The notes under the pieces were generated by a model. The model saw nothing but the letters and a program-made list of their open reading frames with translations, was not told where the DNA came from and did no database searches. Shown piece by piece: positions 1-7,214 of a stretch of 10,869 nucleotides of DNA (within the stretch, counting starts at the first letter, position 1; the number at the start of each line of letters is the position of its first letter). The translations under genes and the position numbers were made by a program. This DNA is from Dictyocoela muelleri (Eukaryota > Microsporidia), in NCBI GenBank assembly GCA_016256075.1, contig SDVU01000751.1, positions 1 through 10,869 on the forward strand. Direction: 5' to 3'.

Positions 1-78
1 AATATAAAATATAAAATATAAAATATAAAATATAAAATATAAAATATAAAATATAAAATATAAAATATAAAATATAAT
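1..78. repeat. 7-bp satellite (ATAAAAT)n
   Basis: About eleven near-perfect tandem copies of the heptamer ATAAAAT run from the window edge to about position 78, so the array probably continues outside the window. The array begins where the C-terminal end of the adjacent minus-strand Merlin transposase should be. The heptamer has no stop codon in any frame on the minus strand, so the degraded reading frame simply runs on into it. Confidence 0.95.
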
Positions 79-1005
79 TATTCTGATAAAGTATGAAAAC
101 CATCTGTAGTATTCTTTTATAACAGAAAATATGATTTTTGTATCAGAACCAGTAATATATGTTTTTTTGAAGGTAAATTTAACCAAAAATTCTTTAATAT
201 TCGCAAATTAAACGCCATTTTCTTTTCTTATTTCAGCTTTTAAATGACTCCATAAGTTTTCAATTTTATTGGTTGATTCGCCTTACTATTTACGAAACCT
301 TCAACATGAGGCACTATTATATGTTCCTTCCCATTATTTCTTACTGCACACGGATATGATGGATGACTATCCGTGACAACAATTGTTCCAGGTTTAATGT
401 GTTTTATAATAAATTCTGTTAATGTTGATATAGTTTTATTCGGCTCAATTTTCATCTTAAATCTTCTTATATTATCACGCTCAATAGCACCAACCCACCA
501 AATAGTACCAAGGAGATTGTCATCGTCAGAATAAGGTGATCTGACATTTCCTTGCCTCGAAATAACAGTTTCATCAATTTCTACATATATACCTCTGCCC
601 CTAATTTTTTCATTGTTTTCAATGAGTAATGAATATATTTTTGTTAATTTATTTTTTATTGAAATATAAGTATTTTCGCCTATTGAAAATAATTGATTAT
701 ATAAATGGTTAGAAGTGTTATTAATAGCAAGAAAAACACTAAAAAGCAATGCTGGAAGATCAAGTTTTGTATATCGGAATATTAATAAACTTAGTATGTT
801 ATTTTTAAAAACACAACTTTTTGTAGTGCACCGATATATATATATATATATTGTTCAACTCCTTTTCTTATTATTTTTTAAGCGAACTTATGTTCACATC
901 GACATAATTTGATTATTTCTTTTATTGCCTGAATTTCTTAAGAAAATTAATAGCACTATCTTGATCATGGAATATTTTAAATTTATAAAAATGTGATTCA
1001 ACCAT
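79..1005 (-). pseudogene. Merlin-family (IS1595/ISXO2-type) transposase, copy 1, broken
   Basis: This is a decayed DDE transposase of the Merlin superfamily, the eukaryotic relatives of bacterial IS1595/IS1016. I start it at the minus-strand ATG at 1005, reading MVESHFYKFKIFHDQ. Reading on, there is an N-terminal zinc-ribbon region (cysteines in LCRCEH and RCTTKSC, about 920-810). The longest open stretch follows (749-240) and carries the catalytic core: first Asp in VEIDETV (codon 573-575), a WWVGAIERD strand, and second Asp in VTDSHPSY (codon 369-371). Downstream in another frame comes NKIENLWSHLK, the usual third catalytic region, then a C-terminal tail ending near the satellite. Both visible catalytic Asp residues are intact. 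Breaks: a frameshift near 935, an in-frame TAA near 882, a frameshift near 270 and a TAA at 208-210; the normal stop is not identifiable. I could not find convincing terminal inverted repeats, and the 3' end may have been overwritten by the satellite. Confidence 0.88.
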
Positions 1006-1035
1006 AGGGGTCAATATTTTTTTCGAAAATTGCTT

Positions 1036-1083
1036 TACTGCAGAAGATTTCCAACCTGGCCAGGTTGGGGATATTCTGCAGTA
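1036..1083. repeat. 48-bp loopless palindrome upstream of Merlin copy 1
   Basis: The two 24-nt arms run from TACTGCAG at 1036 to CTGCAGTA at 1083 and meet at CTGGCCAG with no loop. Only three arm positions mismatch. It is markedly more GC-rich than its surroundings. It lies about 30 bp upstream of the Merlin copy 1 start codon, so it could belong to the 5' end of that element. It could equally be an independent hairpin or cruciform-forming sequence. There is no T-run directly after it that would suggest a terminator. Confidence 0.8.
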
Positions 1084-1410
1084 GCGCCGAGATTTCCATC
1101 TCTGTATACCTGAAGAGTTGTCTCTATCTGTTCAATTTAAATTTTAATACTTCTGGAGTTATTTAGAAATATGGCCAAATAGGTGGTAGCGGTTGATGAC
1201 CTCTATACTTTTTGGTCAAAGCAGACGATTCTACCTATCTAAGAAAATAAAATAAACATAAAATAAAGTAAACATAAAATAGTTAATTTAATTTCCACGA
1301 AAAATTAAACGCAATCGCCATCAAATATTCAAAATGATAATGATTTTATACTTATTATCAACATCTAAAATATTTAACTCATAGCAGGTGTTTGTTTATA
1401 TTTTTTGTCA
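1084..1410. other. AT-rich spacer without a gene
   Basis: I see no coding region here. It holds a short TGACC/GGTCA dyad at about 1194-1217 that resembles the right end of the palindromic element at 9541-9563. It also holds an AAAATGATAATGATTTTA stretch near 1332 that resembles sequence near 5310, upstream of Merlin copy 2. The latter could be shared 5' flank of the two Merlin insertions, but the match is short. Confidence 0.4.
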
Positions 1411-1460
1411 CGTGCCCAGCCATCTATCAGGTTCGAGTTTCTATTAAACATTTTTTTTTA
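1411..1460 (+). repeat. Dispersed repeat with tRNA-like box B, copy 1
   Basis: The block starts with CGTGCCCAGCC and continues to a box-B-like GGTTCGAGTTT (1430-1440), then ATTAAAC and a T9 run. It aligns over about 50 bp with 3565-3615 in the same orientation. A TAGCAGGTG stretch at 1383 sits at roughly tRNA A-box spacing upstream. A Pol III box B followed by a T-run suggests a tRNA-derived SINE or decayed tRNA-like transcription unit. The T-arm stem does not pair well, so this is not a functional tRNA. Confidence 0.5.
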
Positions 1461-1647
1461 ATTTTTAATTTTATTTTTTTTAATTTTAGTTTTTTTAATT
1501 TTTTAATTATTTTAATTTTTAATTTTTGATTTTTGATTTTTTGATTTTTGATTTTTTTATTGCTTTAATAGATTTTTATATCTAAATATTTTATTATTAT
1601 TATTAAAACCGTCATTTATAAAGATTTATAGAATTTTATTTTAAAAT
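1441..1647. repeat. T-rich low-complexity tract
   Basis: This is almost pure T/A, with irregular TTTTTAA units and then a run of ATTTTTG-like heptamers around 1525-1558. It directly precedes the left end of the pogo-type element, which is inserted at the TA at 1648-1649. No gene is visible. Confidence 0.75.
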
Positions 1648-1649
1648 TA

Positions 1650-1674
1650 CAGTCAATGTTGCATAATATGAACA
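1650..1674 (+). repeat. Left terminal inverted repeat of pogo-type element
   Basis: This 25-bp sequence begins CAGTCAATGTTG and ends ATATGAACA. It matches the reverse complement of 3495-3519 at 24 of 25 positions; the sole difference is C/T at base 13. TA at 1648-1649 is the target duplication. Confidence 0.93.
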
Positions 1675-1880
1675 ATATATAATATGAACACGCCTTTTTA
1701 TGAACGCAGAATTTTATTTTTTATTTTTTGATTTAATTAACGTTGACTTGTTGGATTCTTCATATTAATTCTATAATATGAACAATGAACATGGTTTTTT
1801 TAAAAAACGTATAAAAATAATGATTTTAGTTTTATTTTGCGGTTAATTTTTTTTTAAAAAAACCACCCTTTATTATGAAC
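1668..1880. promoter_or_regulatory. Subterminal ATGAAC repeats, probable transposase-binding sites
   Basis: Six copies of ATGAAC lie at 1668, 1684, 1700, 1778, 1785 and 1875; most are in the longer form AATATGAACA. Three more lie inside the right end: GTTCAT at 3448, ATGAAC at 3467 and GTTCAT at 3496. Pogo-type transposases are known to bind short repeats in and next to their terminal repeats, so these are likely binding sites. The last left-side copy also supplies the putative start codon. Function is inferred from position and repetition only. Confidence 0.6.
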
Positions 1881-3412
1881 GAAAAAAATACTGAAAATAT
1901 AAAAATAACAGAACTAACATTTGGAGAGAAAAAGCCCTTGCATTTACTTTGAAGGCAGATGATAATAAGAATCAAAGATAATTAGCATTGAAATTTAATG
2001 TATCTATTGGACTTGTCAATAAATTTCTAAATTGTGATATTTCTGAGATGGTTGAAACAAATGATAAAAAAAATTTGAAACTTTAATTTAAGAAAAACCA
2101 TGCATATTGAACCAATTCTATATCAATGGTTTCAACTTATGAGAAGCAAGAATGTAACAATAAACGCAGATGTATTAGTATCAAAAGCACAGGAAATAGC
2201 CAAATCCCTTTGCATTTTCGACTTCAAAGCCTCAACTAGATGGCTTGCATCTTTTATTAAAAGAAATGGTTTGAAATCAAAGAAAATATATAGAGAGGCA
2301 AGTTTGGTAAATGAAAATCTTTTAGAAGGTTTTAGAGATACTTTAAAGAGCAAAATTAGCGAATATGAAGAGAAAAACATATTTAATTGTAATGAAACCG
2401 GGCTATTTTATAAACAAAGTAGTAGAAGAACCTATATTGCTGAGTAAAATCATAAATCCAATGGAAAATTCTCAAAAGAAAGAGTTACTTTATTGTTTGC
2501 TGTTAGCAGAACCGTAGAATGGCTTATACCTTTATTTATTGGAAAGTTTAAATCTTCAATGTGCTTTAAAGAAATCAACATCAACATTCTACCGGTGCAT
2601 TACGAGAATAATAATAGAGTTGGATTAATTTAGATATTTTATCAAGGTGGAAAGAGCATTTAAATCAATACATGAAAATTAGAGACAGAAAACCCTTTTA
2701 TTATTGGACAATTCTCCAATCTATCCAAAAAATCTAGAGCTATCAAACATTGAACTGTTCTATTTCATTAAACACGACTTCATTGAAAAACCCCTAGATC
2801 AGGGCATTATCAAAGCCTTCAAAGACTGGTATAGAAAATATGCTACGTGATGTGGCAAACAGGGTTGATAACGAGGACTCTTTATGTTTCGAGAATACGA
2901 CTAAAAAATTACAATGATGGACGCAATTCTGTGGATATCGAGATCATGGAATAGTCTGACAATAGAAACCGTGAAAAATTGTTTTAATAAAGGAATAGAA
3001 AATTGTTATAACTTACCCGATGAGAATAACAATGAAAAATGTAAAGATGCAACATAACCGTGCAATTAAGAACATCAAACATACGATATAACGCTATATA
3101 ATTATGATTCGGGAGATGATAATAATTATCAAAACTAATATTATCTCATAAAGAAGTAATCGATCCCGAGCCTGAAGAAGAATCTGTTTTGTTTGAGTAA
3201 TATTTATTATGACTTTTAAAGATGCGATTAAGGCTCTGGAAGTATTGAAAATATACTTTTTAACTAATTTCCCTGCTGGTTTAGGTCATATTTGGAAATG
3301 TAAGGAGACTTTAAACGAGGAGAAAAACACAAGAGATCCAAAGATTACAGATTATCTGATTCGTAAGGAAAAAATTTTAAATGATAAAACTTGTGTTACT
3401 AGTTTTTTTTAA
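1875..3412 (+). pseudogene. pogo/Tigger-type transposase, broken
   Basis: The start is taken as the ATG at 1875. Domains in order: an N-terminal pipsqueak-type HTH (LALKFNVSIGLVNKFL, about 1980-2035), a CENP-B-type HTH with the pattern TRWLASFIKRNGLKSKK (about 2235-2285), and the DDE_1 catalytic core. The first catalytic Asp is replaced: NCNETGLFYK has Asn at codon 2391-2393 where the family has NxDETGL. Further on are KERVTLLFAVSR and PLFIGKFKSS, the second Asp in LLLDNSP (codon 2707-2709) and the third in PLDQGIIKAFKDWYRK (codon 2797-2799), with 29 residues between them, typical of this clade. TIETVKNCF follows, then a C-terminal open stretch from 3209 (MTFKDAIKALEVL) ending at 3412. The longest open segment is 2100-2447. 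Frameshifts near 1940 and 2095 and after 2630, and stops such as those at 1980, 2445 and 2848, interrupt it. It is dead both by breaks and by the lost Asp. Confidence 0.9.
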
Positions 3413-3494
3413 TTTTTGCTTTGTTAAATTTATATTAAAAAAATATTGTTCATATTACATTATATTATGAACACGAAAAATATCAGTCCCCTGG

Positions 3495-3519
3495 TGTTCA
3501 TATTATACAACATTGACTG
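3495..3519 (-). repeat. Right terminal inverted repeat of pogo-type element
   Basis: Read on the minus strand, it starts CAGTCAATGTTGTATAATAT and pairs with 1650-1674. The TA target duplication follows at 3520-3521. Confidence 0.93.
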
Positions 3520-3564
3520 TATATACACAAAAAAATTAAAGAAAAAAAAAGAATATAAATATGC

Positions 3565-3615
3565 CGCGCCCAGCCCGCCAATAGGTTCGAGTTTTGATTT
3601 AAACCTTTGTTTTTA
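3565..3615 (+). repeat. Dispersed repeat with tRNA-like box B, copy 2
   Basis: This is the second copy of the repeat at 1411-1460. It starts CGCGCCCAGCC, has box-B-like GGTTCGAGTTT at 3584-3594, then ATTTAAACC and a T-rich tail. It lies about 45 bp beyond the right end of the pogo element and in the same orientation as copy 1. An 83-codon open stretch crosses it and the transposon end, but it has no recognisable protein character and I do not call it a gene. Confidence 0.5.
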
Positions 3616-3790
3616 TTTTTTTAATAGAAACGTCAAGGGTATGTCTAGCATGGTATTGGATTTCTTATTAGATAAAGTCCAAATTTTTAAGCAATAAGAT
3701 TTATGTATCTAATTCAATAGACTATATCTAACAAATTTATTCATTATTTATTAATATTTAAATATTAATAATGTAATTAATTATGACTTG

Positions 3791-3848
3791 TGGTCGTGTG
3801 GAAAATAGGTAGTAGTCAATAGTTTGAAATAGTTCGAGTTCGAATCCC
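3791..3848 (+). other. Decayed tRNA-like / SINE-head fragment
   Basis: TGGTCGTGTGG at 3791-3801 resembles a Pol III A box, and GTTCGAATCCC at 3838-3848 is a near-consensus B box. Their spacing is within the tRNA range. The predicted T-stem pairs poorly, no acceptor stem can be drawn, and no T-run follows. It is best read as a remnant of a tRNA gene or tRNA-derived SINE, with moderate to low certainty. The rest of 3620-4040 shows nothing else recognisable. Confidence 0.4.
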
Positions 3849-4061
3849 ATTGAGTTAATTTATTAAATAAAAACTTAAAAAAATATTACGAAAAAAATTA
3901 GAAATAACTCTGATTAAGACTTGAAATTGGAAGAGAGGTGTGCGCAGTAGCAGTCTGCACGCAAAATTCTTTATCGCATATCAAATAAACACCTATCAAG
4001 AGTGAAACTATTTTAGAACTTGTGTGTTTTACTATAAATTGTGACCCCTTTAAAAATTATT

Positions 4062-4166
4062 ATTCCCACCCCCCCCCCCGGACTCAACTCCTAACATCCC
4101 CTCTCTTTTGAAAAAATCTGCTAAATTTTTTAATAGAAGGCAGTCGGTAGAGGGGGGGGGGGTAAT
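4062..4166. repeat. C-run / G-run inverted repeat (about 105 bp)
   Basis: TTATTCCCA followed by a run of eleven C on the left faces a run of twelve G followed by TAATAA on the right. CCCTCTC near 4100 also faces GGTAGAGG near 4147. The block sits just outside the 3' end of Merlin copy 2, so it may be a remnant of that element's terminal region or a small inserted MITE. Homopolymer runs of this length are also prone to sequencing error, so exact lengths are unsure. Confidence 0.5.
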
Positions 4167-4202
4167 AAAAAGTAAACATTAATAAAATAAAAATATATTT
4201 AT

Positions 4203-5119
4203 TTAAATTTTGCTGAATAATAGTTGTTGTAATCTGGTGTAAACTTCAAGTTTAACTTCATTATTTTGACTAATTATATACTTTTTTCTAAATGCAAATT
4301 TTTCTAAAAAATCATCAATATTATTATAAGAAACACCATGTTTTCGCCTTATATCACCTTTAAGTGACTCAACAGATGTTCAATTTTATTTGAAGATCCC
4401 CCTTCCTCATTAACAAAACCATGTATATGTGGTACAGTAATGTCCTTAATTCTAGATTTCTTGCTGTTTGCACGTATGAAGGATGTCCATCTGTTACCAA
4501 TATACACCCAGGTCGAACATATCGACGGAAAAACTTCAGTAAATGTATCAACACGTGAGTCCGGTAATATTTTTAATTTAAACTTCCTTATATCATTTCT
4601 TTTAATTATGCCTAATAACCAGATTGTTCGAGGTAAATTGTCATCGGCTGAAGAAGGATTACGTATAATTCCGCTCCGTGAAATAACTATTTCATTAACT
4701 TCAATGTAAACCTCTCACCCCCTAAAAAATTTCACCATTGTTTATATTTTTATATATTTCATTTAATTTCTTTTTTATTCTTGAAAAAGTTTTTTCGTTG
4801 AAAGAAAATAAACCTTTAAATAAATCATTAGAAATATTAAAATAAGCTAGATATACGGTGAGTAGAATTCCTGGTATTTCGATCTTTATAGAATTTAAAG
4901 AAGTTTTAGATAATAGAGTTTGAGAGAAAGTACAATTTCGTTTACTGCAGCGATAAATATAAATAAAGGTTTCAGACCTTCTTTGTTTCTTTAAAGGTAC
5001 GAGAGAAGCGCATTTCGGACAGTTGATACTGTTTTGTACAGCGTGAATCAGGTATAAATATTCTACTGCGGCATCCAAGCAATGAAATATTTTATTATTA
5101 TAAAAATATTTTCAACCAT
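4203..5119 (-). pseudogene. Merlin-family (IS1595/ISXO2-type) transposase, copy 2, broken
   Basis: It runs from the ATG at 5119 (MVEN, matching MVES of copy 1) to a TAA at 4205-4203, about 305 codons, close to full length. The zinc ribbon reads CPKCASLV then RCSKRNCTFSQ (about 5020-4920). The first catalytic region reads YIEVNEIVISRSGIIRNPSS, with Asn where copy 1 has the catalytic Asp. TIWLLGIIKRNDIRKFKLK follows, then the second Asp in LVTDGHPSY. The third region reads HGFVNEEGG...NKIEHL, and the tail IRRKHGVSYNNIDDFLEKF ends at the family-like C-terminus. Breaks: a frameshift just after MVE, a TAG plus frameshift near 4715, and frameshifts near 4545, 4450 and 4370. It is inactive both by breaks and by the lost first Asp. 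Small plus-strand open stretches over it are antisense shadows. Confidence 0.88.
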
Positions 5120-5229
5120 GAGGGTGTCTATTTCTTTAGAAAAATTGATTTCCGACGAAAACGAACAACATGTAAATGGTGTGAGTTATATTCGGTAGCA
5201 CCAGGCAGTCCACCTTTTTGCCTTTAACG

Positions 5230-5265
5230 AAAAACGGATGCCATTTGGGTGCAAAATCCGTTTTT
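5230..5265. repeat. Hairpin with 10-bp stem and T-run
   Basis: AAAAACGGAT (5230-5239) and ATCCGTTTTT (5256-5265) pair perfectly around a 16-nt loop, and the T-run continues for three more bases. It resembles a bacterial intrinsic terminator in shape. In this eukaryotic context it is more likely a structured part of the 5' flank of Merlin copy 2 or an element end. Confidence 0.6.
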
Positions 5266-5269
5266 TTTC

Positions 5270-5380
5270 GCCCAAAATTTTTAATACTAATTAAACCAAA
5301 AATATAAAAGTGATAATGATTTAAAAAAATAATTATAAAAAAAACATATAGCTTAAAAATATTGAATGAAAATTTTGGGC
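5270..5380. repeat. Small inverted repeat, 12-bp ends
   Basis: GCCCAAAATTTT at 5270-5281 and AAAATTTTGGGC at 5369-5380 are perfect inverted copies bounding an AT-rich 87-bp interior. It may be a tiny MITE-like insertion. Because AAAATTTT is itself self-complementary, only the GCCC/GGGC ends add real information. Confidence 0.4.
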
Positions 5381-5458
5381 TTTTAAGAAATTTATTTAAA
5401 AAAATTTATTTCAGCGTATAATTAGTAATTTTTCATTATTATTTGCGATGGGAATATG

Positions 5459-6171
5459 GATGTCCCGGGTCTATGGTCTCCAATCAAATTTTTTAAAAAT
5501 AAAAATATTTTAAAATATTTTAAAATTTAAAAATATTTTTTTTTAAATTTTCAAAACATGAATATTCTGATCATTACATCGAGGGGTATTTTTCATTAAA
5601 TTTATAAATTCATAATAATATTAAATTTAAGAACGATATAAAATATAAAACCAAAATTATAAGAATTTTAAGTTTTACAACGAGCAGTACGACCCAATAA
5701 TCAGTAAATCACAATTGATACAGATAGGATACACTATTTTGTATGAAATTTACTTAGAATCAAAAGAAAAACTTCAAAATGGAATTATTTTTTTAAAAAG
5801 CTCTGATATATAAATATTTACAAATAATCCTGAAAACCAAGATTTTTTAAACAAGATTATATCAGAGCACTTAAAAATATTTTTTTAGAATTTATCTTTT
5901 AATTCCAAGTAAATTTCATATAAAAATGTTGTGTTCTTTCCATACCAATTGTGGTTTACTGATTTTTTAGGGAAATGACCACCCGTTGTAGAACTTAAAT
6001 GTTTTATTGGTTTTTAATAAAATCATACAATAAATTTAGATTTCAAAATTACAATTTTTTATATTACAAATAATTTTATTAAACCGTAATTTTTCACATT
6101 AAAATTTACTGAATTAAATTTTTTTTATATTTTTTTTATTTAAAAAGTGACACTCATAGACCCTGGACTTC
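5459..6171. mobile_element. Long inverted-repeat (foldback/MITE-like) element, about 713 bp
   Basis: Two arms of roughly 340 bp face each other around a loop of about 47 nt (5811-5857). Matched anchors are GATGTCCCGGGTCTATG (5459-5475) with 6155-6171 (15 of 17), TCAGTAAATCACAATTGATA (5701-5720) with 5943-5962 (18 of 20), 5741-5760 with 5902-5921 (18 of 20), and GCTCTGATATA (5800-5810) with 5858-5868 (exact). The order and spacing of the anchors are kept, so this is one structure, although AT-rich stretches between them have drifted. No coding capacity is visible. I cannot fix the true ends or a target duplication, and the arms may extend further outward. Confidence 0.82.
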
Positions 6172-6653
6172 CTCGGTCTCGTGACATTATTTCAATATCA
6201 TTATCATAACTTATACCTTTTATATTTCTAGATTTCAAATTTATCATAATTAATTTTATTATTTTATCTTAAGTTTTTAAAATATTAATGATTTTGTCTA
6301 ATGACGACCATTTCTTATTAATCATTAAGTTGATATATTTATGATAATATTCGCAAGTATCTGTTGTTAAAGGCACTTCAATAAAGATTCTTTGTTGCAA
6401 GGCCGTTTGGCCGTCCAAGACCAAGGTGAGACCATTACAATAATTTTATTTGATAAAATGTATAAAAAAATAATTTTAAAATTATTTTTTTATCTGTGAC
6501 AATTAACCAACAAACTATTTAATGTCACTTTCGGCATATTTCTAAATATTAACTCGTTTTAGAAAAAAATACCTGAACCTAAACTAATCAAGAAATGTTT
6601 CAATATAAGATATCAGGTTATAACTGTTCATACTTCTCAATTTTTTTTTTTTT
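6172..6653. other. AT-rich spacer without a gene
   Basis: No coding region, RNA gene or repeat family is recognised. A short GC-rich patch with a doubled GGCCGTYY word lies at 6401-6416. A T13 run joined to a G8 run at 6641-6661 leads into the next inverted repeat. Confidence 0.5.
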
Positions 6654-6792
6654 GGGGGGGGTGCTAAAACATAAGTATTTTAATCTTATAAATTCTAAAA
6701 TGTATACATTTCTTATTAAAAATAATAAATGTCTGCATTTAAGAATTTATCAGATTAAAATACGCCTCGTGTTCGGTTTTTTCTTTCACCCC
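6654..6792. mobile_element. MITE-like inverted repeat, about 139 bp
   Basis: The arms 6675-6702 and 6736-6763 are reverse complements at 26 of 28 positions (GTATTTTAATCT... on the left). The pairing continues inward to a loop of a few A residues near 6718. Outward, GGGGTG (left, within the G-run) faces CACCCC (right, 6787-6792); the right arm carries about 12 extra bases between these parts. It is too short to code. A 69-codon open stretch that crosses it is an accident of the AT-rich sequence. Its superfamily is not assignable from the ends. Confidence 0.75.
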
Positions 6793-6818
6793 TTTAAAAA
6801 ATGAAGTATGAAGGGGGT
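6788..6818. repeat. Hairpin ACCCCTTT / AAGGGGGT
   Basis: ACCCCTTT at 6788-6795 can pair with AAGGGGGT at 6811-6818, with one G·T or mismatch. It overlaps the right tip of the MITE-like element. Either this hairpin or the MITE pairing would use the CACCCC end. Confidence 0.5.
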
Positions 6819-6902
6819 ATTATCTAGTATTTTTTGAATGTAAAATAAATAAAATTCATTTTTAACCGACCTTTCGTTTTCTAAAATCTTAATTTTTACA
6901 TC

Positions 6903-6920
6903 TTAACCCTTAAACGATTT
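6903..6920 (+). repeat. Left TTAA plus terminal repeat of palindromic element
   Basis: TTAACCCTTAAACGATTT is followed at once by the first ATTACACATATATGTGTAAT palindrome. It is the exact inverted match of 9563-9580. Confidence 0.75.
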
Positions 6921-7203
6921 ATTACACATATATGTGTAATAAAAAATACGCCCATTACACATATATGTGTAATAAAAAATATACCCATTACACATATATG
7001 TGTAAAAAAAAAAAAACACCCATTACACATATATGTGTAATAAAAAAAAATATCCATTACACATATAAGTGTAAAAAAGTTGGACTTTTTGAATATAATG
7101 TTTTATTAACCCTTAAACGACCGACTACACATATATGTGTTGTCAACACTCACTATAAATATATGTGTACTCCAAAAAACACCTAATACACATATATGTG
7201 TAG
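6921..7203. repeat. Block A: 33-35 bp tandem repeat around a 20-bp palindrome
   Basis: ATTACACATATATGTGTAAT, a perfect 20-bp palindrome, occurs at 6921, 6954 and 7022, with slightly altered copies at 6987 and 7056. The period is 33-35 bp, joined by AAAAAATA...CCC. Shorter ACACATATATGTGT forms follow at 7127 and 7187, and a degraded one near 7153. Open stretches reading repeated HYTYMCNKK arise from the repeat and are not genes. No block A copy is visible in the right arm. Confidence 0.9.
7106..7120 (+). repeat. Second, internal copy of the left end
   Basis: TTAACCCTTAAACGA recurs 203 bp inside the element. It is again followed after a few bases by ACACATATATGTGT (7127-7140), so the whole end module is repeated, not just the TTAA. 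This suggests a nested insertion at TTAA or a duplicated end. Confidence 0.7.
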
Positions 7204-7214
7204 TTACTACAGTC

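Larger units (their letters stand above)
1650..3519 (+). mobile_element. Complete pogo/Tigger-type DNA transposon (1870 bp)
   Basis: The element begins CAGTCAATGTTGCATAATAT and ends with its inverted copy, and TA lies immediately outside both ends (1648-1649 and 3520-3521). A CAG start and a TA target duplication are the hallmarks of Tc1/mariner-pogo insertions. A single decayed transposase reading on the plus strand fills the interior, and ATGAAC repeats lie inside both ends. The element is structurally whole but coding-dead, so it could at most have moved using another copy's transposase. The 25-bp terminal repeats differ at only one position while the coding region carries many lesions. 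Confidence 0.92.

Noticed and set aside
715-912. A 65-codon plus-strand open frame
   Set aside because: Antisense to the zinc-ribbon part of Merlin copy 1 and of low complexity.
3446-3697. An 83-codon open frame across the right end of the pogo element
   Set aside because: It crosses a terminal repeat, target site and a dispersed repeat; the lysine-rich translation is composition-driven.
3781-3860. A functional tRNA gene
   Set aside because: A and B box-like words are present, but the T-stem and acceptor stem do not pair and no Pol III terminator follows.
4440-4709. An 89-codon plus-strand open frame
   Set aside because: It is antisense to Merlin copy 2, whose protein motifs on the minus strand are clear.
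6932-7186. An 84-codon open frame repeating HYTYMCNKK
   Set aside because: A reading of the 33-bp palindrome array; the repeat explains it fully.
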